A stretch of DNA of 64,000 nt from Anthonomus grandis grandis (Eukaryota > Arthropoda > Insecta > Coleoptera > Curculionidae). The translations under genes and the position numbers were made by a program. Under the pieces are notes generated by a model. It saw only the letters and a list, made by a program, of their open reading frames with translations, did no database searches and was not told where the DNA came from. The stretch covers positions 2,582,698-2,646,697 of the forward strand of contig NC_065564.1 of assembly GCF_022605725.1 (NCBI RefSeq). The letters are read 5' to 3'. Shown here one piece after another: positions 48,601-59,804 of the stretch. The first letter of the stretch is position 1. Each line of letters opens with the position of its first letter.

Positions 48601-49190
48601 TAATAAGAAAGAGATATATTGGGGCAGCAAGGGAAGGTCAGATAAACATAAGAGCATGAAGAGTAAAGATCTAAAATAGGTTTTTCTATCTGTAATTTCT
48701 GTAAGGCAGGTATAAAAAAATCAAAACCTCTGCTAATATTCTATGTAGTACTTATTATTTAAATAGGAAAAAGACCCAGTTTATTTGTTCGAGCTTTACA
48801 TACAGAGAATAATAAATTTTGACGTGATCATTGACGAGGCACTAGAAATTTAATTTTGAGCAATAGCCTGGGACAATCAACTTGATTGTTCACAGAACTT
48901 ACATAAAAAAAAAACTTGTGAGAAATATTTTCTTTTGATTAAACAGTTTATGAAATCTTCCTCTGGATATCCTTGATCACGATAAGCTCCATGGGTTTTA
49001 AACCATAAATATGAACTTCAGAGCTATGAACTATGAACTAGAGCAGCTTCAAAAACTTCCTTTGAACGAGGCATACTTCAATCTAGATCTAATAAAGGAA
49101 AGGACATTTAAGAGTATCTACAATAATAAATTCAGGAGATAAAGCCAAATGTCTTGGTTGACTCGGATATCATGGATATATAGTGCTTTG
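48600..49190. other. Unique AT-rich sequence
   Basis: No array, exon or transposon is recognised. A short direct repeat GCTATGAACTATGAACTA lies near 49,023. Confidence 0.4.
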
Positions 49191-49680
49191 AAGAATAGTT
49201 TTGAGAGACTCGAATGGAGAAAATTGGAATAATTCAGTAGTTTAGGTAACAAAACTTCAACAGGCAAATAAATAGGAAATCTTCAGTGAGTTCAACAGTC
49301 AAGTAGGTAAGAAACCCTGACAGCTTTCAACAGACTAGTAGAGAAAATTAAAAGAATACAGTGGTTTAACTGAGTTATACTAAGAAAAATTAACAGGCAA
49401 GTAAATAAGAAACCTTTAGTGAGTTTAACAGCCAAGTAGGTAAGAAACTCTGAAAGATTCCAATAGTCTTATAGAGAACTTTGGAAGAATTCAGAAGTTT
49501 AACTAACTAATATTCAAAGAGTTCAACAGGCAGTTAGATGAGAAGCCCTTAGTGAGTTCAACAGTCAAGTAGTTAAGAAACCCTGTGAGAATCCAACAGT
49601 TTAGTAGAGAAAAATCGCATCAATTCAGTGATATAACACTAAGAGGCTTGAAGGATAAGTCAGTAACCTGATGTGTTGAC
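49190..49680 (+). repeat. Short-unit array, same family as 47.2 kb
   Basis: The phrases GTTCAACAGTCAAGTAGGTA, then AGAAACCCTG, recur at about 49,289, 49,426 and 49,558. They alternate with ACAGGCAARTARATAAGAAA and with TAGTAGAGAAAATT followed by GAATTCAGTGGTTTAACT. The compound period is about 135-145 bases. Confidence 0.8.
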
Positions 49681-49689
49681 CCCCAATCT

Positions 49690-51575
49690 TAAATGTTTAG
49701 TACCAAGTATGGTTTTAACAAGAAAAAAGAAATTCCTGTGACAAAACTATGTACAAAGTTCAATAAATAGCGATAAAAGCGTGCTCGCGAAATGGAGTAC
49801 ATCGGGCCCCGATAAAAGATAAAGATCTACATCACTCTCTACCGTGAACAACACGTGGACACACAAAGCCGAGAGAGCACAGAAATAACGTGCATCATGA
49901 TCCCGAAGCGATCGAGAAGGAGAAGAGGATCAGTTTTGTCATGTTCTTTTCTGCGGCCGTAACTAATACAGACACGTCGTTGATGTGATTATAAAGATCA
50001 ATTAAGATCTCTTAATTAATATAAATCGACGATCTACAGATCGTAGATAAGAGCGTGGCTCGTCGGGTATTGTTCGGGATATCGTCGCGTCATTTTGTGC
50101 CGGGGAAAGGGGGGGTTATGTGCGAAAGAACCGAAGATAAATGGGTACCGTTTGCCCTTGTGCACCGGGGGCGTTCGGTGATTTATGTGGAAATTGACTG
50201 GGTTCGCTTGTGTTTACTTCAGGGAGGGATTTTTCTCAAGAATGTATGCTCATCTGATCTCAGTTGAAGATTTTGATTATTCTTGTCATGCAAATCATAA
50301 GCCCTACCACCCTGCCCAGATTCCTTAAAATATGCGTTTTGAGTAATCCCATACATGCACCCAGTGCCCCAAAATAACCGTGATTAATTCCCTATTGAAC
50401 CTCAACAGCAAAAACGTTCTGGTCGAGCACAAAACCCGAAGTGTATGATTATCGGTTGTGCGGAATCGTAACGTAGTGCCGTACATCAACTTGATGGGTG
50501 GTAATTATTGATTGCTCGGGTCGACTATTGATTTTGAAAGAAATTCCTCACTTAACCTTTTTTTTTCTTGTTCTTCATGGGCTCGACGAGGCCCGTTAGC
50601 TTTTAGTCGCTAACCAGGAAGTACCCGGAGAGCAGTAGAATCACTTAATCAATCATAACGATCCGCAACATTATCGCGAAAAAATTAAACAGCCGTAATT
50701 GCCACATACGAAACAACGTAACGTTCCGACCTCCGGCGCAAAAATTGCGCAACACGAGCATTGTTTTCATTTTTGGTATGGCACGAGCCGCGCGCGATTC
50801 CATATTAAAATTACCGGTTAAAATGCTACTTTATTTGAAATTACTACTGACTCGGTAATGGGTTTTCTTTGTTAAGAAACTCAGGTGGGTACGTATAGTA
50901 ATAATAATAATATAAATTTGACCCAAATGGTATGGTGGCGCAGTCAGTTTTAAAGGGGTCAAACGTTTTGGTTCTTTGAGCATTGTTTGACTTTGCTACT
51001 CTTCACAAAGAAGTCCTTGAAGGAGCTTTTTCTAAGTAAATCCTCTCTGAATCACTATATAACCAAAGGGAGGCAGTAATCGTCCGTTCCGCCTTAACCA
51101 TAAACGATAATTGCACCCGATACAGTTCGGCATCGATCAGGTTTCTTATAGCCGCAAAGTCATCGTATGATCGATGACTTCTGGTTGACATAGTCATGCC
51201 GATGCCGGGCCGCCTGCATCAGCCGGGGTCATAGATAAACGCTCCGGGTCACCACCGTTCAAGAACGAGCCAGACTCGAGAAAATTTATATATAGATTAA
51301 AACCGGAGTGTATTGTTATATTTTCTTTAAATATTCGCAATAGTAAAATCGGTATAACGTGTGTATACTCCCTTTCTCTCTTTGTCTTATCGCGGCGTTT
51401 CGATCTCGGGCTGGCTCGGGCCACGCAGGCTAATTATAAAACAAATGCGCGTCGCTTCCAGCAATTAGGACCGGATAATTGACCCATGCACCTTCGTACA
51501 GGGGCTCGCACAGTACGGTAAACCACCAGATAATGTCGGTCGTTTAACGCCAATTTTCTGACTGTTGGAGCTCGA

Positions 51576-51606
<31 letters not shown>

Positions 51607-51640
51607 CCTATATCTTGGATCAGAAAGAAGAAATATCAAA
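49690..51640. other. Unique sequence ending in a GA microsatellite
   Basis: Long CpG-richer block without repeats or supported exons. Frames at 50,055-50,267, 51,003-51,197 and 51,194-51,424 are open but show no known motif. Dinucleotide (GA)13 occupies about 51,581-51,606. A short (AAT) run is at 50,901-50,914. Confidence 0.4.
51581..51606 (+). repeat. (GA)n microsatellite
   Basis: About thirteen uninterrupted GA units. Such tracts can bind GAGA-type factors in insects, but nothing here shows use. Confidence 0.95.
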
Positions 51641-53480
51641 CAACTCATTGGAGAGCAATTTACTGACTAGAGAAGACGTTTCTTACATGCTTGACTGTTG
51701 AAGTCTTTATGAAAATCGCAAATTTTATTTAAAAAATTGGAAGAAGTTGACTTTGGTTGGTTCTAGGATGCTTGGTTAATCATTTAAGAGAGATTCGTAA
51801 GCAAATCTGAAAGAAAAAAGGCATTTTTACTTAAAAAGTTGAAAAACTTCAACAGGCAAGTAGCTAGCCAACTTCTTTGGAAGCAACTTTCTAGTAAGAA
51901 ACTGGGTTAATGGATTACTTGCTAATGTTTCTTCCAGAAATAACTATAGATAGAGCATCGGTGGCTATATCATCACCAGTAATTTAAAAGACCAATTAAA
52001 TCAATTAATATCAGTTTTTTCTTCCCTATTCCTGCATATCCTGATTTTGCTAAAACTTTCAAACTCACCACTGACGCCTCTATGGTAGGATGATACTTTG
52101 AAACTCACCACTGATAGCCCTTGGTAGGGTACTTTCTCAGAACGACCATCAGATAGCTTTCTATTCGAGAACCTTAAACTCTGCTGAACAAAATTATTCC
52201 ACTATCGAAAAATAACCCCTTGCCATAATTGAGCCAACTAAACTAAAATTTACCATTGAAACAGATCACAACCCTCTGGCGTGGCTCAAGGATCAAAGCG
52301 CCCAATTTCCGCCTAATACGCTAGAAATTAAAATTAGAGGAATTTAATTTTGAAATTAGATACAAAAAAGGCAAGAAAAAGATTCGTGAAGAAAACTAGT
52401 CAATTCAGTCTAATTCCGACAACACAGTTGCTAATCTTGCTGATTTTATTTTCAACGAAAGTTATCGGGCCTTGAGCACCCTCAAAATAATGCCAATGAC
52501 CCTAGCGAAGATGACACTAGTGGCTAGACTCTAATGGTACAGTACACTCTAACAATGATACAGACGGAAAATATTTATTAATTTCTGGACTCCCTGTACA
52601 TTATTCATCCTTACGTTTAATTATAGAATTTGGAAATAAATTCCTGCATTAATATACCATTTAAAAAGAATCACCATTTTGTCAGAATCGAAAAGAATAA
52701 ACTTGCAGAACATTTTAATAAAATCCTAAAAGAAATTATCCGACCTAATATACATTTTGCCTTGTATATTCCAAATTCAAAGCCAGAGCAATGAATAGAC
52801 ATAATTTCAGAATATCATTAAAAGAATCATAATGGTATAACCGAGGAGAAGTTCCTTACATACTTGACTGTTGAACTCTTTATAAAAATGGCAGATTCTT
52901 TAAAAAAATTGAAAGGGGGTTAGATCTGGGTGGTTATAGGGTGCTTGGTTAATCATCTAAGAGAGATTCGTACGAAAATCTGGAGGCAAAGAAGCATTTT
53001 CAGCTAAAAAATTAAAGATATCAACAGGCAAGTAGCCTGCCAACACCTTTGGGAAGAAACTACGATTAATTCTGCATGACTTGCTAATGATTCCTTTCAG
53101 AAATAACTGTAGGTAGAGCATCGATCTCTACATCATTAACAGTGATCTAAAAGACCAATCAAATCAACTAATATCAGTTTACTGACAAGCAAGAGAAGTT
53201 CCTTACTTACTTGACTGTTAAAGTCTTTATGAAAATCGCACATTGTCTCTTAAAACTTGGGAGGAGTTGGTTCTGGTTCGTTCTAGGGCACTTGCTTAGT
53301 CATATAAGAGAGGCTCGTATAGAAATCTGGAGGCAAGAAGGCAATTTTAGTTAAAAAATTAAAAGCAATTAACAGTCAAGTAGCCAGCCAACATCCTCGA
53401 GAGCAACTTTCTGTTAAGAAACTGTGATTATTTCTGGATGACTATGGATAGAGTCTGTTCAGAATTATGATTCCAGTTAA
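51640..53480 (+). repeat. Three ~350-bp units with inverted core ends, one split by a retroelement
   Basis: Each unit carries TTCCTTACATACTTGACTGT then TGAAGTCTTTA (at about 51,680, 52,848, 53,198), GGTTCTAGG, ATAAGAGAGATTCGTA, GGCATTTTTA, then CTTCAACAGGCAAGTAGC (at about 51,852, 53,014, 53,366), AAATAACTATAGATAGAGCATCG and AAAAGACCAATYAAATCAA. The first and second core are inverted relative to each other, about 165-175 bases apart. Units two and three are 350 bases apart; unit one is separated from two by the 52.02-52.84 kb insertion. Two more units lie at 55.5-56.04 kb. Confidence 0.88.
52020..52842 (+). mobile_element. Decayed Ty3/gypsy-type pol fragment (RT end and RNase H)
   Basis: Starting near 52,025 the + strand reads PAYPDFAKTFKLTTDAS, the conserved junction of reverse transcriptase and RNase H in Ty3/gypsy elements. 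After a stop and a small duplication around ACTCACCACTGA, frame-broken segments give LSQNDHQIAFYSRTLN, AEQNYSTIEK, TDHNPLAWL and, further on, LEEFNFEIRYKKGK. All are in the expected RNase H order. There are at least three stops or shifts. Sequence to about 52,800 is probably the integrase-proximal spacer. No LTRs, gag, protease or integrase catalytic motifs are seen, so the piece is inactive. It interrupts a repeat unit between ATATCAGTTT and GGAGAAGTTCC. Confidence 0.8.
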
Positions 53481-54500
53481 GGCTGTTATTAAACCGATGC
53501 AAAACTATAAATAGAAATGTGCAGTACCTAGAAACCGTATTCTCGCGTTACAAAACAGTATCGGTGCAATAAGTAGTACTGGACATACACAGTATTTACA
53601 ACATTAAGATCAGACAAGTGTAATGGCGACCGGACAAGGTGTTTGCTTATAAATGGCGACTTGGAAATTATTTACTGGGCCATTCCGACGGGGATCGGGT
53701 TCGTTTTTATGTTATAGTTGTTCTGTTGCAAATTGATTTCTCTATTGAGCTCCGCTTGTCCGCGCATATCAAAATACGCCGTAAATTTCGCGGTGGCGAA
53801 GAAAGTGTGCTTTGTTTTTCTATGTGAGTGTGTGTGTGTGTATGGGAGGTTTACGAATACGTAAAATCGTCACGACGAAACCGAACCGCCGTCAACTCGA
53901 ATAGACCCGGGGCGGTATTATCGAGGATAATACCAGGTTACATACATTGTTTAATAGCCGAGCCGAGAGTCCTGCAAACCATACATAACTCATCGCGAAC
54001 TGTATAATTTGAAATCAAGAAGAGTTCGCCTATGCTAGGCAAATACAGGATCGCGTGATGAATGGGAAAAAGTGGCCGGTTATGACGTCGCTATGGTAGT
54101 AAACGATCCGTTTACCAGTTATGGCTCAAAGTTAGGATTTTTTGCCACCGAAACAACAACGAAAAATTGGGCTTGACGGGTGAAACCCGTCATTAAGTTT
54201 TTGTTTGTTTTTTTTTTCAAAGTGGAGAGGCACGCGTTCCGCGGTAATTGTTCGAAAATGCAGAACAGGATATTACGGAATGTCGGTTGTTTTTTGTGCG
54301 GTCGCGTTCGATAGAAACATTATTATGAGGCAGCGAGGAAAAGCTATCAATTTTAATATAATGGAATCATGAATGGAGCGTGTTTGGTCAAATCTCGTGT
54401 GTGATTACTTTGGTTAAATTGTTACTGCTGCGAGACCAGGAAATTTGTTTTAATTTTGAAGCGCGCCGCGCGTTTCTTTGCTCCGGTGAACGGTAGGAAC
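53480..54500. other. Unique, CpG-richer block
   Basis: No exon could be supported. A GTGAGTGTGTGTGTGTGT tract is at 53,824-53,841. The segment around 54,050-54,310 holds CGCGTTCCGCGG and a TATGACGTCG word. A regulatory role is possible but not shown. Confidence 0.35.
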
Positions 54501-54504
54501 GCAG

Positions 54505-54782
54505 GTTACTGACTTCCTTGGAGGACCCTTTCCTACTCGACTGTTGAACTCTTTTTCCCTTTTAGGTTCAATCGAGTAAGTCAAATTGCGATTAAAAAAA
54601 GGTGTGAAATCTAGGCATTTTCCATCAAAACCCATTAACGCAGTTTACTGACTTCCTTGGAGGACCCTTTCCTACTCGCCTATTGAACTCTTTTCCCCTT
54701 TTAGGTTCAGTCGAGTAGGTTAATTTGCGATTAAAAAAAAAATTAAATCTGGCCATTTTTCATCAAAACCCATTAAACGCGA
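54505..54782 (+). repeat. Tandem duplication, 138-bp unit, with core motif
   Basis: Two copies offset by 138 bases share TTACTGACTTCCTTGGAGGA, CCCTTTCCTACTCG, CTCTTTT, CCTTTTAGGTTCA, TCGAGTARGT, GCGATTAAAAAAA and CATCAAAACCCATTAA. Identity is about 90 percent by eye. Each contains the core form TACTCGACTGTTGAACTC, the second with changes. A further core lies alone near 56,577. Confidence 0.9.
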
Positions 54783-54874
54783 ATAAAATATTAGTTTAGA
54801 ACGGCAAACATAAACAAATCGCCACACTTACTGCGACGATAAATCATAATGCCTCAGAATGATGCGGTCATTAT

Positions 54875-55080
54875 GGCAAAAGATGCCTTTCTTTATATGG
54901 CAGACACCATCTTAATCTCGACTGGGCTCGGTTGGATTACACTTAGATATTTATATTGTGCCTGTCTGAGTAAATTATCGCCAGTCATCATCACCGCTCT
55001 CGAAGGGCTCGAAAGGATTGGGTTTTTATTTGAATGAAAAAAAAGTTACACTTTAACAAACCCTCTTCTCCCTTCCTCGT
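54875..55080 (+). repeat. Left copy of a ~205-bp segmental duplication
   Basis: Sequence from AAAAGATGCCTTTCTTTA to the pyrimidine-rich CCCTCTTCTCCC matches 56,043-56,250 at about 90 percent. A 62-codon frame at 54,849-55,037 is open here but broken by an inserted base pair in the other copy, so no coding call is made. The two copies flank 55.08-56.04 kb, which contains two core-motif repeat units. Confidence 0.85.
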
Positions 55081-55500
55081 GTTTCCTCTTCGCTTTAGTT
55101 CACATAATTCGACAGAAAGTTAGAGAATCAATGAGAGAATAGTTGGAAACAGTTGCCTAACAGGAATAGAGTGCAGAAGAGCAATAGAGTAGCAAAAAAG
55201 ATGAAATTTTAAAGAAGAGCAAAAAACATCTGAGGGAGAGAACCATACCGAAGAATAAAAAGTGGATTCTAAAGAATATTGATGAAGAATAAGGACATGA
55301 AGAAATACAAGAAGTGAAGAAGCATGTGATGAAAGCCAATAAGACATGGATGCAGCAAAAATAAAAAATAATCGAGAACCCACAACCTTTCTCATGAACC
55401 AAGACGGGAACCCAGTTGCGACAGTTAATGAGAAGATCTCTTAGATTCTGGTTCTTTCGGAACTAATTATAAATAGAGCATTGGTGACATCAGCCAATAA
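55080..55500. other. Purine-rich unique segment inside the duplication interval
   Basis: The + strand from about 55,120 to 55,380 is strongly purine-rich with many GAAGA words, so long frames appear on the minus strand (55,120-55,402) as Leu/Ser/Phe-rich shadows. It may be low-complexity or an eroded transposon. No family is recognised. Confidence 0.35.
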
Positions 55501-56042
55501 TCAAAAGAGCAATCAAATCAATTGACCCCAGTTCACTGACAAACAGGAGAAGTTCCTTACATACTTGACTGTTGATGTCTTTATAGAAACAGCAGATTCT
55601 CTTTGAAAAATTAAAAGTAATTGGTTCTAGGACCCTTGATTAATCATATAAGAGGAGAGAGGTTCGTATGCAAATCTAGAGACAAAAAAGCATTTTTACC
55701 TAAAAAATTAACAGACATCAACAGGCAAGTAGCCTGGTGACACCTTTGGGAGAAACTCTCTGGCAAGAAACTGGGATTATTTCTCCAAGACTTGCTAAGG
55801 ATTCTTTTAGAAATAAATATAGATAAAGCATCGATGCCCACATGATTACCAGTGATCTAAAAGACCAAGCAAATCAACTGATATCAACTTACTGGCAAGC
55901 AGGAGAAGTTCCTGACATACTTGACTGTTGAAGTCTCTATGAAAATCACAGATTATCTTTAGAAAATTGAGAGGAGTTGGTTCTGGTCAGTTCTGGTGGT
56001 GCTTACTTAGTTATGTAAGAGAGATTCTTATGCATTTTTATT
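55500..56042 (+). repeat. Two further ~360-bp units of the 51.6-53.5 kb family
   Basis: TTCCTTACATACTTGACTGT at about 55,551 and TTCCTGACATACTTGACTGT at about 55,911 are 360 bases apart. The first unit is complete, with the inverted core ATCAACAGGCAAGTAGCC at about 55,716, AAATAAATATAGATAAAGCAT and AAAAGACCAAGCAAATCAA. The second stops near 56,040 where the segmental duplication begins. Confidence 0.88.
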
Positions 56043-56250
56043 TTTAAAAGATGCCTTTCTTTACATGACAGACACCATCTTAATCTCGACTATACTTGGT
56101 TGGATTACACTTAGATATTTATATATTGTACCTGTCTGAGTAAATTATCGCCAGTCATCATCACTACTGTCGAAGGGCTCGGAAAAATTGGGTTTTTATT
56201 TGAACAAAAAAAAAGTTATACTTTAATAAACCTCCCCTGTCCCCTCGCCG
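56043..56250 (+). repeat. Right copy of the ~205-bp segmental duplication
   Basis: Partner of 54,875-55,080, starting AAAAGATGCCTTTCTTTA. It differs by scattered substitutions and by an ATAT insertion in the ATTTATATATTG stretch. It begins exactly where a repeat unit is cut, marking a recombination or insertion junction. Confidence 0.85.
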
Positions 56251-57765
56251 CTCCTTTCGTCAAATTTTAATGAAATTGAAACAATCGTTTCCGAGAAAAT
56301 TTTTTCGACTTCCTGCGGCCGCTTAATTGACTTGTGTGGCCCGACTCCTCTGAAAATTAATTGATCAATTTGTCGTAATAAAACTGCTGTTTTAGGTGGA
56401 TCATAATATTTTTGAATGACAAAGGGACCGCCCGCGGGTTTTGCTCTTTTTATGCCCCCGTTCTTGGAAAAATTGAGACACCAACGTTGATTAATATTAT
56501 CGAGGCAGATTTGACGGTCGGGCTTAATAGATACGTTTTTTAGGGCGTAAATTAGAATTTACGTTTTTGGGTTGCTGACTTACTCGACTGTCGATCTCTT
56601 CTCAGTTCTCTTTTTCAATTATTTCGTTTTTTAGGTTCATGAGGTCCCAGTGATAAGCTGGACGAAAGTGGTTATATCTAAGCTAATTTTTCACCGATTG
56701 CTTTGGCTTCTGGAAACTGGTTTATGGTCGAGATTAGGAGAGTCCAAAAACTCCTTATCAATATGCAATCGGCTCTATCAGTATTCACAACGTCCCCGGA
56801 CAATAATCGCACGATAATTTACCACGTATTTATAATCAATGTGTCATTTGCAAAAATTAATACTGACAGGTTCGAAAATGCCGCGAGTTACGACGCGGTA
56901 AATACACGGTGTCTCGTTAGCCTGTCAGTATCGATCATTTTACTTTGAGGGAATATTTTAATAAAATTTGTCGCGGAATCGGTGTGTTTTATAGGACGTT
57001 TTTAGATGCGGTGATCATCTAACGTTCGGAATAAATCACGAAAATCCCCAAGGTGCATTTAAGACGTGCTATAAGAGAAGAAAACCCATTTGACCGGATA
57101 GACATCTACACACCGGCCGACACCTACTGCTGCTAACGCCCCGGATTTTTTTTCTTTAAAGGAAACTCTTACCGCTCCGGGGTCTCGGGGGGTCCGGGAT
57201 CCGGGTCGCTCGATAAACTCCGTCGGTCGGTAAAATGGTAATGAAGGACGCCCCGGTTTCGGACGCCAGAGGGCATCGCGTACGCGGCTCGATTAGCGCG
57301 GGAGATATGTGGGTGCTCTGGTTGTTGTTGTTGTTCTTCTATTGTGGTACTACGGAGCTCGATGGTGCGGCCTTTTATGAGCTTTCGCACCTACTGTTGA
57401 GTGGAATTTTTAACCTCACACACTGAGAAAACCCTTTTATACTCCTATCAAGTTTTTTGGCTATTTCAGCTATTAAAGTAGGCTCTAAGAGAGGTCATTA
57501 CTACGACAGTAAAGTTGACTTTACTAATATACCTCAGCTGCAGTAGTAGAGTGGTTGTTTATTGTAGCATCAGAGATAGTAGCTTTATAAATAGCAGAGT
57601 CAATTAGCAGATATGGTAAAGTGATATTGAAAAGTAATTTTATTCTTTTAGAAAGCCAAAACAGCTCCTCTAAATAATTCGGTTTTTCTTATTCTTCTGC
57701 TACAAAAAAGATTCGAAAACCTTAAGGTTATCTGAGAAAAGTATAGATATAAAAACTATAAGGGT
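56250..57765. other. Unique sequence with a CpG-rich block at 57.1-57.4 kb
   Basis: A lone core TACTCGACTGTCGATCTC is at about 56,580. The part at 57,150-57,400 is CpG-rich, with GGGGTCTCGGGGGGTCCGG, CGCGTACGCGGC and a (TTG) run near 57,323. Frames are open on both strands and none is called. A TTTTTTTTCTTTAAAG before it is acceptor-like but lacks a clear coding frame. Confidence 0.35.
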
Positions 57766-57767
57766 TG

Positions 57768-57990
57768 TGTTAATGAAAAACAATGTTTTTGCAGAAAATA
57801 TATATTCAATATTTAATTTAATAGCACTGTTTTTTAATTTAATATAATTTTATATCTAAATATTTAGTATAAGAACAGCGTTATTAAATTGGATAATATG
57901 GACGAAAAACAGTGATTTTTTGGAAGAATTTCATCAAATAATTGAGGTGTAGTAATCGAGTTTAAAAACCTGATATGTATATCCCGTATC
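57768..57990 (+). repeat. Foldback-type AT-rich element, copy 1
   Basis: Runs from GGTTGTGTTAATGAAAAACA to GTAGTAATCGAGTTTAAAAA. It contains inverted arms around TAGCACTGTTTTTTAATTTA and the reverse complement of AAGAACAGCGTTATTAAATT. The same sequence recurs inverted at 62,640-62,858 with roughly 75-80 percent identity by eye. No coding capacity. Confidence 0.7.
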
Positions 57991-59690
57991 AATTTTTTTA
58001 AATGCCGAAATTTTCTTCTTTTTGTAAACAGAATCGTATACCATCTACGAATATACTACAATTTAATAAATACCCTTGACCACATACGGTTGATAAATAT
58101 CCAAAAACCAAAAATAATATATGACGTATTGCTTGGGAATTAAGTTTGGCCAAATTTACTGCTAATATACCATAGTCAAAAAAGGGGTATATAGAACCTA
58201 TTATAATAATTATCTATTATAAAGTCTAAGAAAGAACTCTCTGCTGGAATTTTTCTCAGTGTAGCCTCAAGTTCTAGTGCCAAAGTAGAACCAAAGTGTA
58301 AGACATGAAAAAGGTTCGCTAAAGCCTCCTACAACCTAGGACTCGGTGCAAAAACTCCACCAAACACCGAAGTTTACCGTTCAAGTGACCATCTACGAAC
58401 GACTTAAGAGCCTTTAATTGAACGTAAGCTGCGATTTTGCACCTTTTTAGCGGCCGTTTTGACATTTTTAAGCTGCCAGCTTAACCGGCTACTGAATACG
58501 GAATTATCGGTTGTTTATTTTAATTTATATCGCCTCGGACAGATTATATTGAATGAAAAATCGTGATTTAATGCAAGAGTTGAACGGTCTTCTATTATCA
58601 CGGGGCGTATACAAAACAAACATATATATATATATAATTACCAAAGCCATATACAGATAGAGAGAGACACTACCGGCAATCGGAATTTTATTGTCATTTA
58701 AGAACGACAATTGCCCCGTGGTTAAGATAACAGGCAATTCCCGATATGTTCCGTGACAGAACATATGTTGGCTCGCGCACATACTTGTCCACCTTTGAAT
58801 ATAGTAATTGCGGGGCAGCCTTTCTATTGTTTCACTTGGGCGGAATTCACAATAGATCGGTGGACAAAACTCCATATAACTCGGGAGCAATTAACAAATA
58901 TTAATTAGTTTTCTCTTAGCACTTTCTTTGACGATTAGTAAAACCGCGCACATACGCACACACACACACACATAGGCCACAACTGAATAATTTATCATTA
59001 ATGGCGAAAACTCTCCTCAGTTAATAACTGTATCGGAATCACAAAAACTAAACCCAATTTAAAATGGGCGCCAAACGAAATTCAGTAATTCAGGTTCTTT
59101 TTTTTCGTTTTTGGGGCAATTGTAAATGTGTGCCACCAGAGGTAACATTCAAGAGTTTTTTTTTGCGGTTTTGGAATAATTGCTTCGTCTATTCGTTGCA
59201 GCACAAAGGTTTTTATTAGAGCTGTCGTAAAAGATAGTGTAGTAATTATTATTAAAATTCCAGAGGAGAAATTGTAAAGTAGTCATTAGGTTTATGGCTG
59301 ATGATTCAAATAGTGCAGATAGGACGTACCAGTATAAAGGCATTCGGACAATTCAAATGAAAATTAAATAAAATCAAGACATCATTTAACTAATTTATTA
59401 TTATTTAATGCGGTAGCCAAGGTAAGAAATCAATTCAACACGTTTTTCGCGTTTTTGCAACAAATTACTCTGACTCATTCGCTGTTGTTGTTGCTGATTA
59501 TGCAATCAGCCGGACCGCGGTTTTATACATAATTTTTTTCCACAAAACCATTATTTGTAAAGTAGCGATTGCACATTATTATTATAAGTTTTATATAGTC
59601 CCATTTGTTATATTCACACCCCCAAGGCCCTTACCAATATATATATCGAATAATAATAATAATAATAATTCACAGTCGTAATCAGTGAAA
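57990..59690. other. Unique AT-rich sequence
   Basis: No supported exon. The longest open frame in the window, 121 codons on the minus strand at 58,525-58,890, shows no domain, no codon-use signal and crosses a (TA)n tract, so it is not called. Short (TA)n and (AC)n tracts lie at about 58,623-58,637 and 58,955-58,972, and (AAT)n at 59,657-59,679. Confidence 0.4.
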
Positions 59691-59751
59691 GAATTAGCGA
59701 GAGCGGCTTCAGCACCTTTAGCTGCCGCTAATCCCGGTTGGAGATCGCGCG

Positions 59752-59804
59752 TGACGCCCCCTAGCGACGGTCTCCACTTTTAGCGATTAGCGCGCCCTCT
59801 GACC
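59752..59804 (-). promoter_or_regulatory. Two CTCF-like sites in tandem
   Basis: On the minus strand CGCTAGGGGGCGTC (about 59,754-59,767) matches the central CTCF consensus YAGRKGGCR completely, with good fit to the preceding bases. A second CAGAGGGCGCG (about 59,791-59,801) fits the same core in the same orientation. They are about 36 bases apart in a GC-rich island at 59,690-59,830. CTCF is an insulator and architectural protein present in most insects. Occupancy cannot be judged from sequence. Confidence 0.45.

Noticed and set aside
54849..55037. 62-codon frame in the left duplication copy
   Set aside because: The 90 percent identical right copy at 56,043-56,250 has lost the frame by an insertion, so the sequence is not under coding constraint.
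55120..55402. Overlapping 81- and 91-codon minus-strand frames
   Set aside because: They are the complement of a purine-rich tract, giving Ser/Phe/Leu-rich readings in two frames at once, the mark of low-complexity sequence.
58525..58890. 121-codon minus-strand frame, the longest in the window
   Set aside because: No domain, no splice context, and it spans a (TA)n tract. A frame of this length is expected by chance in 64 kb.
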